From positions 1 to 64,000 of the forward strand of contig CBDFHG010000003.1 in assembly GCA_965247385.1 (NCBI GenBank): a stretch of DNA of 64,000 bases. The letters run 5' to 3'. Of this stretch, positions 18,301-27,041 are shown in pieces (position 1 is the first letter of the stretch; each line of letters begins with the position of its first letter). The position numbers were made by a program, and so were the translations under genes. Source of the stretch: Thermohalobaculum sp965247385. Its GTDB lineage: Bacteria > Pseudomonadota > Alphaproteobacteria > Rhodobacterales > Rhodobacteraceae. Below the pieces are notes generated by a model, which did no database searches, was not told the DNA's origin, and saw only the letters and a list, made by a program, of their open reading frames with translations.

Positions 18301-19187
18301 TGACAGAGGAGAAGATCACACCGCTTCGAGAGCGGATGATGGAAGATATGCGCATCCGTGGGATGGGCGACAAAGCCCGGAAGTCCCATATCCGGGCCAT
18401 CAAGGATTTTGCTCGGTTTCTCTGAAGCGATCTCCGGATACGGCAACGCCCGAGGAGCTTCGGGCGTATCAGTTGCACATGACGGACACGGGCGTTACGG
18501 CCTCGACGTTCAACACCCGCATTGTGGCGCTGCGGTTCTTTTTCGGGATGACCTGCGGGCGTGAAGATATGAAGCGGTTCATGCAGTTCCGGACCCGGCC
18601 ACGCAAGCTGCCGGTCGGGTTCGGCGTTGAGGAGGTCTCGGACCTGTTGATGGCGACCCCGGGGCCGGGTCTCAAATACCGAGCGGCGCTGGGTATCTCA
18701 TATGGCGCCGGCCTGCGGCCATCCGAGGTATGCAACCTCAAGATCAGCGACATCGATAGCGATCGCATGCTCATCCACGTTGATCAGGGCAAAGGTGGCA
18801 AGGACCGGAAAGTCATGCTGTCTCCAGGGCTTCTGAACCTGCTACGGGATTATTGGCTGGAGGCGCGGCCAGAGGGATGGCTCTTTCCCGGGAATCCCAG
18901 GATCAATCCGATCTCCTCACGGCAACTGAACCGCGCATTCACGTCAGCCAGGAACATGGCGGGCATTTCCAGGCCCGCGACTTTGCATACCTTGCGCCAC
19001 AGCTGCCACCCATCTGCTGGAAGCCAATACCGATATCCGCGTCATTCAGGTGCTTTGGGGCCATGCCAAACTGACGACCACCGCCCAGTATACCGATGTC
19101 GCGACAAAGACGATCAAGGATACCGTGAGCCCCTATGAGATGCTCGCGGACCTGCAGGATCACACGGCCAGGCGAGGGTTGGAGTAG
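18301..19187 (+). pseudogene. Tyrosine recombinase (integrase), two frameshifts
   Basis: ATG 18301 follows GGGAGG and encodes MTEEKITPLRERMMEDMRIR... up to a TGA at about 18423. The protein continues in another frame (SPDTATPEELRAYQLHM) through SYGAGLRPSEVCNLKISDID and HTLRHS, the arginine and HxxR sites. A second frameshift near 19003 moves the remainder (LLEANTDIRVIQ, GHAKLTTTAQYTDV with the active-site Tyr) to a third frame ending at TAG 19187. All catalytic parts exist, but the gene cannot make a functional protein as written. Such integrase genes often precede IS91-type transposases, as here. Confidence 0.8.
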
Positions 19188-19198
19188 CGCCCGGGGCA

Positions 19199-20402
19199 GT
19201 GCCCCGCCCGAAGTTGGAGATTGCCGACATCTTTCGCGCCTATGGCCCGGCGTGGCGGCGGGCTCACGCCGGGCATGTCAGGTTATCCCGATTGAAGGTC
19301 ATGTCGGCGATTGATGCCTGCCGGACCGAGGTGCTCGGTGGGCATGTGGCGGCGTGTTGCAAATGCAATCACCAGCGTATCGCTTGCAATTCCTGCAAGA
19401 ACCGGCCCAAGAACCGGCATTGCCCGAAGTGTCAGGGGCCAGTTGCACGGAACGGGATGGCGGCTCGGGCCGAAGACCTGCTGCCCGTGGAATATTTCCA
19501 CGTCGTCTTCACGCTTCCCGCTGAGATCGCCCGGATCGCGTACTGGAACAGGAAAACGGTCTATGGGCTGCTGTTCAAGGCATCGGCAGAGACGGTCACG
19601 ACCATTGCCGCCGACCCCAGGCGCCTCGGCGCCCGGACCGGCATGACCAGCGTGTTGCATACCTGGGGGTCGGCGCTGACCCATCATCCTCATGTTCACA
19701 TGATTGTGCCGGGCGGCGGGCTGTCGCTGGATGGCACCCGCTGGATGGCCTGCCGTCCCGGGTTCTTTTTGGCAGTGCGAGTTCTGTCTCGATTGTTCCG
19801 GCGGCTTTTTCTCGAAGGGCTGGCGGCGGGGCATCGGGCCGGTAAACTCATCGTCTTCGGTGAACTGGCGGGCTTGCGCAGAACGGACGCCTTCGCATCA
19901 TATCTTGCCCCGCTACGCAAATCCGAATGGGTGGTCGACGCCAAACCGCCCTTTGGCGGAGCCGAAGCCGTGCTCGCTTGTCTCGGTCGATACACCCACC
20001 GTGTCGCCATTTCGAACCGCCGCCTGATCAGCACGGATGTCCGGACCGCCGCGTTCCGCTGGAAAGACTACCGCGTCAAACCCGGCGACCGACCGATGAC
20101 AATGTGCCTCGCCACCAACGAGTTCATCCGCCGCTTTCTGATCCATGTCCTGCCAGATGACTTCCACCGCATCCGTCACTACGGCCTGCTCGCCAGCGCT
20201 GGTCGTAGCCAATATCGCGAAGCTCCGCGCCTTGCCCGGCGCGGAACCGGCCAGGCAGGAAAACCCGCAAACCGCCGAGATCATCGCGCTCAAACTTCGG
20301 GAGCCATGCCCCGGCTGCGGCGGCCCGATGCGCATCATCGAGATATTCCGCCGCGGCGAGCGCCCTTTGACACGCGCACCACCAACGAGGCAGGCAGCAT
20401 GA
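19199..20402 (+). pseudogene. IS91-family transposase, frameshifted copy 1
   Basis: Starts at GTG 19199 (MPRPKLEIADIFRAYGPAWR). It carries the zinc-binding segment CNSCKNRPKNRHCPKCQG, the HUH motif HPHVHMIVPGGGLS, and the tyrosine region RYTHRVAISNRRL, which together define IS91 rolling-circle transposases. At about 20209 two bases are missing relative to copy 2 (GGTCGTAGCC versus GGTCGTAAAGCC), so the C-terminus moves to another frame, ending ...RAPPTRQAA at 20402. It overlaps the integrase relic by context and extends to a conserved end at about 20740. Confidence 0.85.
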
Positions 20403-20740
20403 TGAAACGCCCGTCACTCCACCAAAACCGGATCCTGAAACGCCCCTCGTTCCGGGTTGGTCTCGATTTGTGCTCTGCCGCGACGAACACGCTCAAATGG
20501 TTCGAAACGACAGCAAAAAACACCGATAAATGTTGGAGAATTACACCAAAACCCATTCTCGCCATGTCAACAAAGCCCTGGCTGTCCCCGCAAACAACAT
20601 CAACCGGCACAACCCTCGTCATGCTTTGCCCATAGAAACCGCCAGGCCCACGCGGCTTCCCCCCCGGGAGGATTTCCAACGCGGGCCACAGTCAGTCCAC
20701 GCCGAAATCTTGCACCCTGGCCCGCAGCGAAAATCCTTCA
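19199..20740 (+). mobile_element. IS91 copy 1 with 3' terminus
   Basis: The element part downstream of the transposase ends at about 20740, where similarity to copy 2 (to 36216) and to a solo end (61326-61414) stops together at the sequence AAATCCTTCA. The terminus includes the hairpin GCGGGCCA (20681-20688) / TGGCCCGC (20718-20725), typical of rolling-circle IS ends. The 5' boundary is not clear and may lie upstream of the integrase relic. Confidence 0.7.
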
Positions 20741-20808
20741 ACAACTGCCGGGGGCGCGTACTTGGCGGGCTTGCAGACCTAGCGCGAATGGCAGGTTTCG
20801 GTCTCATT

Positions 20809-20943
20809 ATACCAACGGCCTTCTCAATTGACTCCTGCTCTTCGACGTTGGAAGTGGATTTGATTGCATTTCCGAGCGAAGCCGCCATCGCCTCCATCAC
20901 CACACGAAAATGGGCACAGGTCAATCGTTAGGGCGATTGGTAT
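20809..20943. mobile_element. 135-bp deletion derivative of the 26505-28123 element
   Basis: The ends ATACCAACGGCC and GGGCGATTGGTAT are the same as those of the 1.6-kb element at 26505-28123. The left 60 bp match the ISL3-type end and the right 75 bp match the 3' end of the IS630 gene (CCATCACCACACGA). The two are fused in the middle, so this looks like a MITE formed by internal deletion. TA dinucleotides lie inside and outside both ends. From 20944 to 21378 no gene is seen. Confidence 0.7.
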
Positions 20944-21378
20944 AATACGCTTTCGTGGTCAATCTGCCGCAAAATTGTTCGATCCAGCCCCGGCACTGGT
21001 TCACCTCAGTCGTCTTGGCGAAAAACCATCTGTATAATTGAGCAATGTCAAATACATCGAGCTCGCGGGCCTTTCGCTTAATGGTTCTGGCAACGTTGCC
21101 TTGAACGCATAATCTGATTGGGAGTTCACTATTTTGGAAGTGTAACGATGCAGAATCCGGATTGCCTTTGGGTCCTGGGGCCGGAGTTCGGTAACGGGCA
21201 GAAGCCGGCTGGAATACGCTGGCACTGGAACCGGGTGATCTGCCGCCCTTTGAAGAGCGCTTCGCCATGATGCGTGATACGGAGGCAACAGCAATTTTGA
21301 CGGACGGTTTTACGCAGAACCGCCGCCTCTCATGAGGCCATAAGGTCAATTCTGTTTGGTGCCGACAGGGATACGGCG
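20944..21378. other. Spacer without a recognisable gene
   Basis: About 435 bp between the mini-element and the 3' end of the autotransporter gene. Short open frames occur on both strands, but none has a Shine-Dalgarno sequence or a recognisable product. It may contain old mobile-element remnants. Confidence 0.4.
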
Positions 21379-24300
21379 CTAAAAGCGGACTTCGCCTTTC
21401 AGCATGATCGCGTGATCGGCGGCACCGTCGCTACTCTCGTGGCGCTCGCCGGTCAAATTCAGCTCAAACAACGCGCCAAGTTCCCATTCCATCCCCAGGC
21501 GATAATTTCTGGCAGAGTCGCCGAAGGTCAGCTCGCTGTAGGGGGTCAGCAGACCGCGCCCGCCGAACGCGGGCAGCCCGTAGCCAAGGCGCAGGTCCAT
21601 GCGCGCGCCGTAATCCCGCTCGCCGTCGATCTTGTCGTGCAGGCCCTGTTGCCACAATCTTTGGGTGCCGCTGCCGGTCTTGCCGTAGCCGGGACTCAGG
21701 TTGAACGACAGCCCGCGCCCGTTTCCTCGCTCCAGGCGAATCAGGCCATTAACGCCCCATTCCCCATAGCTGTCCCGTCCCACCAAGGTGCGCGCCCGGC
21801 CTTCCAGGGTCAGGCCCATGACCGGATTGCTGTAGCGCACGCCGCCACCCAGTTCGGCCCCGAAACCGGTCTCGCCGTCGCCGCCGTCATGCCGCACCCC
21901 GACCTCCAGGCTCGGCTCCAGTTGCGCCCCGTCTGCCAGCGTGTGCGTCCGGCTCCCTTCCAGGATCATCCGCACCCGCCGCGCGTCCACCGTCAGCCCC
22001 GCCATCTCATCGCTACCCTCCACTTCCATCTCCGTCAGCAAAGCGTCGCCCTTGAGCCGGAGCGTGGTCGCGCCCACCTTCAACAACCGGCCGAGGCCGC
22101 CCACGGCCACGGTGCGCATCTCGACATCGCTCGACGCTTGCTGCGTCTCATCGGCGATCTCCAGATCGCCCCAGCCGTAGCCCACGGTGGCCCACAGATC
22201 CAGTTTCCCCGAAAGCGCGCTCCAGCCCACATAGGGATGGAAGCTGGTGAGGTCCAACTCATAATCACCGCTACGATCGGGGATGCTGTAGTCCAGATCG
22301 ACCCGACTCCAGGACACCGCCAGGCCGACCAGCAGGTCGTCGCGCAGGCGGGCGTCCGCGCCCAGATGGGCGCTGAACAGGTCGCCGTCCCAGTCCACCG
22401 CCCCGCCGGAACCGTCGAGGTTGCTGTAGTCGCCCGCGCCCCAGAAGGCGACCGAAGACAGACCGGGCGCGCCCGCCGCGGCGCGCGCATTCAGCGGCAG
22501 GACAAAATCGCCGCCGCCGAGCAGATCTTTCAGGCTGAGCGTGCCGTCAGCCATAGCTTGCCCGTGGCTGGCGAGCGCGCCGGCCACGGTGGTCTGGCCG
22601 CCGAGATTGAAACTGCCCGCGCTATCGGTGCCGCCGTCAGCGCGAGCTTGTGTCACGCGCCGCGCAATCGCGCCCACCGTGTGGCCGGCGATGGCGCGGG
22701 CCACTTCCGGCAGAATCGTGCGGTTGAGGTCGGCAAACCGTGTCAAGGCCACGGTGAGCTTGAATTGCCCATAGAATTCTTCCCTACTCGCGGCGTCTAT
22801 GACACCGTAGGTGAGGATGGATTCCGCAACCGTGGTCGGCGTGCCGGACAGCACGCGAGTGGCGGCGTTAAAGCGCAGCCCGTCCGGCACGTCGCGCAGG
22901 GTGTAAAGGTACAGAGGGTTCGTGCCGGTGCCGCCGGTGGCTGCCGGCAGGGTCAGGGCGGTGATCGTCGTGTCAACCGTGTAGCTCTGGTCGTCCAGAT
23001 CGGCGACAAGCCCCAGCGCGGCGAACGGCGGGGGTACGCAGTCCGATGCGCCATTTGGGTTCGCGCTTCCCTCGCACACCGTGTAAAAGAAGTTGATGTC
23101 GTCGGACCCACCGCCCTCGTCGTCCACCGAGTAGACGAGTTCAAAGCCGCCTGTCTTTGTTCGACCCGCGCCCGCAAGCGTCGGTGTGCCCGAGAAGATG
23201 CGGGTGTCCGGATCAAAGCTAAACCCCAGTGATGCGTACGGCCCGTGCAGAGAGTAGGTCAGGTCGCCGGTGCCGCCGGTGGCTGGCGGAAAGACGATGT
23301 TATCGGTGGCCACCCCCAACTCGAAATACAGGTCGATGTGGTCTTGGGTGGGCGCCGCACCGATTCCCACTTGAGTCGGGAAGGTTACGGGCGGCAGCGC
23401 GGCCACGGTGACGATGAACTTCTGGGTGGCGGCGGCGCCATTGGCGTCGGTCACCGTGTAGGTCAGTTCGGTGCTCGCCACCATGCTCGGCGTGCCGGAC
23501 AGCGTGCGGCTGCCAGCGGTAAAGGTCAGACCCGCCGGCAGGGCGGCACCCTCTGGCCCGGTCAGGGTGTAGGTCAGGTCGCCGGTGCCGCCGATGGCCG
23601 CCGACAGGAGCAGGGGGGTGATCGGCATGTCCACGGTATGGTAGCTCTGGTCGTGCTGCGGGGTGGTCAGCGTCACGCCGTCGTTCACGGTGACCATGAA
23701 GGTCTGGCTGGTGCTGGCGCCATTGGCGTCGCTCACCGTGTAGGTCAACTCGGTGCTCGCCTCCGCGGTCGGCGTGCCGGACAGCGTGCGTGTGCCGGCG
23801 GTAAAGTCCAGTCCGTCCGGCAGGGGGCCGCCCCCCGGCCCGGTCAGGGTGTAGGTCAGGGGCGCGGTGCCGCCGGTGACCGCCGACAGGACCAGGGGGG
23901 GGGTGATCAGCGTGCCCGCGGTATAGCTCTGGGCGGGCGGCGGGGTCAGCACGGCCAGCGTCACGTCGGCGTTCACCGTGACAGTGAAGTCGGCCGTGGC
24001 CATGGCACCACTGGCGTCGGTCACCGTGTAGGTCAGGGTGGTGGCGCTCGTCATCGCGGTCGGCGTGCCCGTGAGCTTGCGGCTGCCCCCATCGAAGCTC
24101 AGGTCCGGCGGCGGATTGGTCAGGGTGTAGATCAGGGGCGCGGTGCCGCCGGTCGCTTCCGGCAGGGTCACGTCGACCGCCGTGTCCACGGTATAGCTCT
24201 GGGCGGGCGGCGCGTTCAGCGCCAGGCCGTCGTTCACCGTGACGGTGAAGGTCTGGCTGGTGCTGGCGCCATTGGCGTCGCTCACCGTGTAGGTCAGCAC

Positions 24301-26118
24301 GGTGACATCGGCCGTGTCCGGCGTGCCGGACAGCATGCGGCGGTCCGCATCGAAGGCCAGACCCGCCGGCAGGGCGGTGTCCCCCGGCCCGGTCAGGGTG
24401 TAGGTCAGGTCGCCGGTGCCGCCGGTGGCCGCCGACAGGGCCAGGGGGGTGATCAGCGTGCCCGCGGTATAGCTCTGGGCGGGCGGCGCGGTCAGCGCCA
24501 GGCCGGTGTTCACGGTGACGGTGAAGTCGACCGTGGCCATGGCGCCGTTGGCGTCGGTCACCGTGTAGGTCAGCACGGTGACATCGGCCATGCCCGGCGT
24601 GCCGGACAGCGTGCGGCTGCCAGCGGTAAAGGTCAGTCCGTCCGGCAGGGCGACGCCCCCCGGCCCGGTCAGGGTGTAGGTCAGGTCGCCGGTGCCGCCG
24701 GTGACTTCCGGCAGGATCAGGTCGGTGATCACGGTGTTCACGGTGTAGCCCTGGGCACCCGGCGCGCTCAGCGCCACGTCGGCGTTCACGGTGACCATGA
24801 AGGTCTGGCTGGCGGTGGCGCCGTTGTCGTCGGTCACCGTGTAGGTCAGGGTCAGGGTGGTGGCGCTCGTCACCGCGCTCGGCGTGCCGGACAGCGTGCG
24901 GCTGCCAGCGGTAAAGGTCAGTCCGTCCGGCAGGGCGGCGCCCGCCGGCCCGGTCAGGGTGTAGGTCAGGGGCGCGGTGCCGCCGCTGGCCGCCGACAGG
25001 ACCAGGGGGGTGATCAGCGTGTCCGCGGTATAGCTCTGGGCGGGCGGCGGGGTCGGCTCGGTCAGCGTCACTCCGGCGTTCACGGTGACAGTGAAGTCGG
25101 CCGTGTCCATGGCACCACTGGCGTCGGTCACCGTGTAGGTCAGGGTGGTGGCGGACGTCATCGCGGTCGGCGAGCCCGTGAGCTTGCGGTCGTTCGGATC
25201 GAAGCTCAGATCCGCCGGCGGATCGGTCAGGGTGTAGATCAGGGGCGCGGTGCCGCCGGTCGCTTCCGGCAGGGTCACGTCGACCTCCGTGTTAACCGTA
25301 TAGCTCTGGGCGGGCGGCGCGGTCAACTCCACGGCGGCGTTCACGGTGAGCTTGAATGACTTAGATAATTGTAACTCACTCGCGGCGTCTTGGACATTGT
25401 AGAAGATGGTGGATTCCTCAACCTTGGTCGGCGTGCCGGACAGCACGCGGGTGTCCGCATTGAAGGACAACCCGGCGGGAAGACTGGGAAATCTGGTCAG
25501 CCAGTAGAGCAAGGTGGGGCTGGAACCGGTGCCGCCGGTCGCTTCCGGCAGGGTCAGGTCGACCTCCCTGTCAACCGTGTAGCTCCGGGCGACCAGCCCG
25601 GTGACAGCCAGGGAGCTGAACGCCGGGGGTGAGCAGGAGCTTGCGCCATTTGAGCTCCCGCTTCCCTCGCACACCGTGACATAGACGGTGATGGCGGCGT
25701 GGCGACCGGCCGTGTCGGTCGCCCTGTAGGTGAATTCAAAGCCTTCTCCTAGACCCGGGTTCCCAGGGTTCAATGAACCCGCGCCCGCAAACTCCGGTAT
25801 GCCCTTGAAGATGCGGCTGAGCGGATCAAAGCTAAACCCCAGTGGCGCGTTCCCTCCGGCCAGAGAGTGGGCCAGGTCCAGTTCGTAGCGCGGGGTGCCG
25901 GTGCCGCCGGTGGCTTCCGGAAAGACGATGTTATCGGTGGCCACCCCTACCCGGAAATACAGGTCGATGTAGCCTTCTCCGGGCGCAAAACCGATTCCCA
26001 CTCGTTCCGGGAACACCGGGCCCGACTGCGCTCCGGCTGGCGACGCCAGCCCGAGCAGCAGGCCGATCACCATTAGCGGGCCCAGCAGGAGGGCGGCGAG
26101 GCGAGGGGCCGCCGGCAT
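21379..26118 (-). CDS. Large autotransporter with eleven Ig-like (He_PIG type) repeats
   Basis: 1,579 residues from ATG 26118, which has GGGAGG upstream. Signal peptide: PRLAALLLGPLMVIGLLLGL to AGAQ. Then eleven repeats of about 80-100 residues built on ATGGTG..LTYTLTGP, LPDGLTF, RTLSGTP and TYTVTDANGA. This is the putative Ig / cadherin-like class seen in surface proteins of symbionts. Repeats 1-2 and 10-11 are paired special types, each first member ending with a CEGS...C disulfide-like segment; repeats 3-9 are more uniform. The last roughly 290 residues (from AFWGAGDYSNLDG) form an autotransporter beta-barrel ending LKGEVRF. It is expected to expose the repeats on the outer membrane, probably for adhesion. 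A better Shine-Dalgarno/ATG exists out of frame upstream across a poly-C tract. Confidence 0.85.
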   Translation of the reverse strand: MPAAPRLAALLLGPLMVIGLLLGLASPAGAQSGPVFPERVGIGFAPGEGYIDLYFRVGVATDNIVFPEATGGTGTPRYELDLAHSLAGGNAPLGFSFDPLSRIFKGIPEFAGAGSLNPGNPGLGEGFEFTYRATDTAGRHAAITVYVTVCEGSGSSNGASSCSPPAFSSLAVTGLVARSYTVDREVDLTLPEATGGTGSSPTLLYWLTRFPSLPAGLSFNADTRVLSGTPTKVEESTIFYNVQDAASELQLSKSFKLTVNAAVELTAPPAQSYTVNTEVDVTLPEATGGTAPLIYTLTDPPADLSFDPNDRKLTGSPTAMTSATTLTYTVTDASGAMDTADFTVTVNAGVTLTEPTPPPAQSYTADTLITPLVLSAASGGTAPLTYTLTGPAGAALPDGLTFTAGSRTLSGTPSAVTSATTLTLTYTVTDDNGATASQTFMVTVNADVALSAPGAQGYTVNTVITDLILPEVTGGTGDLTYTLTGPGGVALPDGLTFTAGSRTLSGTPGMADVTVLTYTVTDANGAMATVDFTVTVNTGLALTAPPAQSYTAGTLITPLALSAATGGTGDLTYTLTGPGDTALPAGLAFDADRRMLSGTPDTADVTVLTYTVSDANGASTSQTFTVTVNDGLALNAPPAQSYTVDTAVDVTLPEATGGTAPLIYTLTNPPPDLSFDGGSRKLTGTPTAMTSATTLTYTVTDASGAMATADFTVTVNADVTLAVLTPPPAQSYTAGTLITPPLVLSAVTGGTAPLTYTLTGPGGGPLPDGLDFTAGTRTLSGTPTAEASTELTYTVSDANGASTSQTFMVTVNDGVTLTTPQHDQSYHTVDMPITPLLLSAAIGGTGDLTYTLTGPEGAALPAGLTFTAGSRTLSGTPSMVASTELTYTVTDANGAAATQKFIVTVAALPPVTFPTQVGIGAAPTQDHIDLYFELGVATDNIVFPPATGGTGDLTYSLHGPYASLGFSFDPDTRIFSGTPTLAGAGRTKTGGFELVYSVDDEGGGSDDINFFYTVCEGSANPNGASDCVPPPFAALGLVADLDDQSYTVDTTITALTLPAATGGTGTNPLYLYTLRDVPDGLRFNAATRVLSGTPTTVAESILTYGVIDAASREEFYGQFKLTVALTRFADLNRTILPEVARAIAGHTVGAIARRVTQARADGGTDSAGSFNLGGQTTVAGALASHGQAMADGTLSLKDLLGGGDFVLPLNARAAAGAPGLSSVAFWGAGDYSNLDGSGGAVDWDGDLFSAHLGADARLRDDLLVGLAVSWSRVDLDYSIPDRSGDYELDLTSFHPYVGWSALSGKLDLWATVGYGWGDLEIADETQQASSDVEMRTVAVGGLGRLLKVGATTLRLKGDALLTEMEVEGSDEMAGLTVDARRVRMILEGSRTHTLADGAQLEPSLEVGVRHDGGDGETGFGAELGGGVRYSNPVMGLTLEGRARTLVGRDSYGEWGVNGLIRLERGNGRGLSFNLSPGYGKTGSGTQRLWQQGLHDKIDGERDYGARMDLRLGYGLPAFGGRGLLTPYSELTFGDSARNYRLGMEWELGALFELNLTGERHESSDGAADHAIMLKGEVRF

Positions 26119-26178
26119 CACGCCACGCCTCCCGCCCGGCGGGCCTGGCTGGGGCTGGAGTGAAGCCCGGATAAATCT

Positions 26179-26197
26179 GGGGGGGGGGGGGGGGGGG
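26179..26197. promoter_or_regulatory. 19-base poly-C tract (coding strand) across the autotransporter start
   Basis: An uninterrupted run of 19 G on the plus strand (C on the coding strand) lies 60 bp upstream of ATG 26118. An upstream ATG at 26269 has a perfect AGGAGG (26277-26282) at 7-base spacing and encodes MNKNDLRSARSHKFSAASRC, then runs into the tract. As written it leaves the tract in the wrong frame (reading QIYPGFTPAP). With 18 C or 21 C it would enter the frame of the autotransporter through RFIRASLQ. Such tracts change length by slippage and cause phase variation. The assembled length of a homopolymer may be wrong by a base. Confidence 0.65.
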
Positions 26198-26276
26198 CAA
26201 AACTGCGCCGCACCGGGACGCTGCGCTAAACTTGTGGCTCCGCGCTGAACGCAGGTCATTCTTGTTCATGAAAACG

Positions 26277-26282
26277 CCTCCT
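26277..26282 (-). promoter_or_regulatory. Consensus Shine-Dalgarno for an upstream autotransporter start
   Basis: AGGAGG on the minus strand, 7 bases from ATG 26269. It is a closer match to the consensus than the GGGAGG before ATG 26118 and therefore argues that translation normally begins upstream of the poly-C tract. Confidence 0.65.
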
Positions 26283-26504
26283 GGGCCGCTGGATAAGTGG
26301 GTCCATTGCAAGTGTCTCGAAGCTGATAACCCGGTTCGGAACCTGTATGCAAGTGTAGATATTGGCCAGGATTCCCGAACTAGTTTCCATCCATAAACGC
26401 TAACATATTGAAATAACTGGATGTATCCGGATTATTTTGTTGAAAGTTCCGGCGGTTTCAGGTATGAATTCGGTGTAACCCATTGAAGTCAATACAAACC
26501 TGTT
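26283..26504. other. Upstream region of the autotransporter gene
   Basis: About 220 bp without a gene, more AT-rich than its surroundings. It should contain the autotransporter promoter, but no confident -35/-10 pair was assigned. It ends at the ATACCAA end of the adjacent transposable element, so transcription signals from that element could also act here. Confidence 0.4.
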
Positions 26505-26544
26505 ATACCAACGGCCTTCTCAATTGACTCCTGCTCTTCGACGT

Positions 26545-26878
26545 TGGAAGTGGATTTGATTACATCTCCGAGCCGGGCTGCGATCAAGTAGATCATGGTG
26601 ATGAAGGTCTCGGTGTTGCGGTAGCCTCTGGCTCTTGCCCTGGCGGCCTGAAACAGTCCGTTCATTGCTTCCATGCGGGGCTTCCATGCGGGCGTTGCTG
26701 TGGATTGACGTCCAACGTTCGAGAATGCGCTTGGGATGTTTTTTGACCGTCTCCAGAGCCTTGCGGACGGCTTCGAGCAGCGGAGCGTCTCCGGTCTGTT
26801 CGTGTCGAGACGCTGTTCGACCAGCCGCCATGGTGGCGTGACCCCGAGGCCAAGAGCCAATACATCCTGAGCATCCAT
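26545..26878 (-). pseudogene. ISL3-family transposase, internally deleted
   Basis: The N-terminal piece MDAQDVLALGLGVTPPWRLV is joined after about 60 residues to the C-terminal piece (RWTSIHSNARMEA..., FQAARARARGYRNTETFIT, LIAARLGDVIKST). The central DDE portion of ISL3 transposases is missing, and a short duplicated segment (CTTCCATGCGGG) shifts the frame. A sister copy with the same joint occurs at 63536-63860 plus 61541-61638. Non-functional. Confidence 0.75.
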
Positions 26879-27041
26879 CGCCTGTCCCTCCCTCCGTTGT
26901 TGTCGATGATGACAGAGGGTAGCTGATTACGCCCTAAGTGACACCCTGAATTACAGGTTAAACGTCTAGGATTCTTGACTCTTTGGGGTTCCCAAATCAG
27001 CGAAAATCTGATTCTCTGTGATCGACGCAGAGAAGGAGGGA

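Noticed and set aside
23245..25359. 704-codon open frame on the plus strand opposite the autotransporter
   Set aside because: It is an antisense shadow of the repeats: low-complexity Gly/Arg/Gln sequence, no ribosome-binding site, no recognisable domain.
23400..25400. Regular DNA repeats resembling an array
   Set aside because: The roughly 260-bp periodic units are coding Ig-like repeats in one frame, not CRISPR repeats; there are no short direct repeats with unique spacers and no cas genes.
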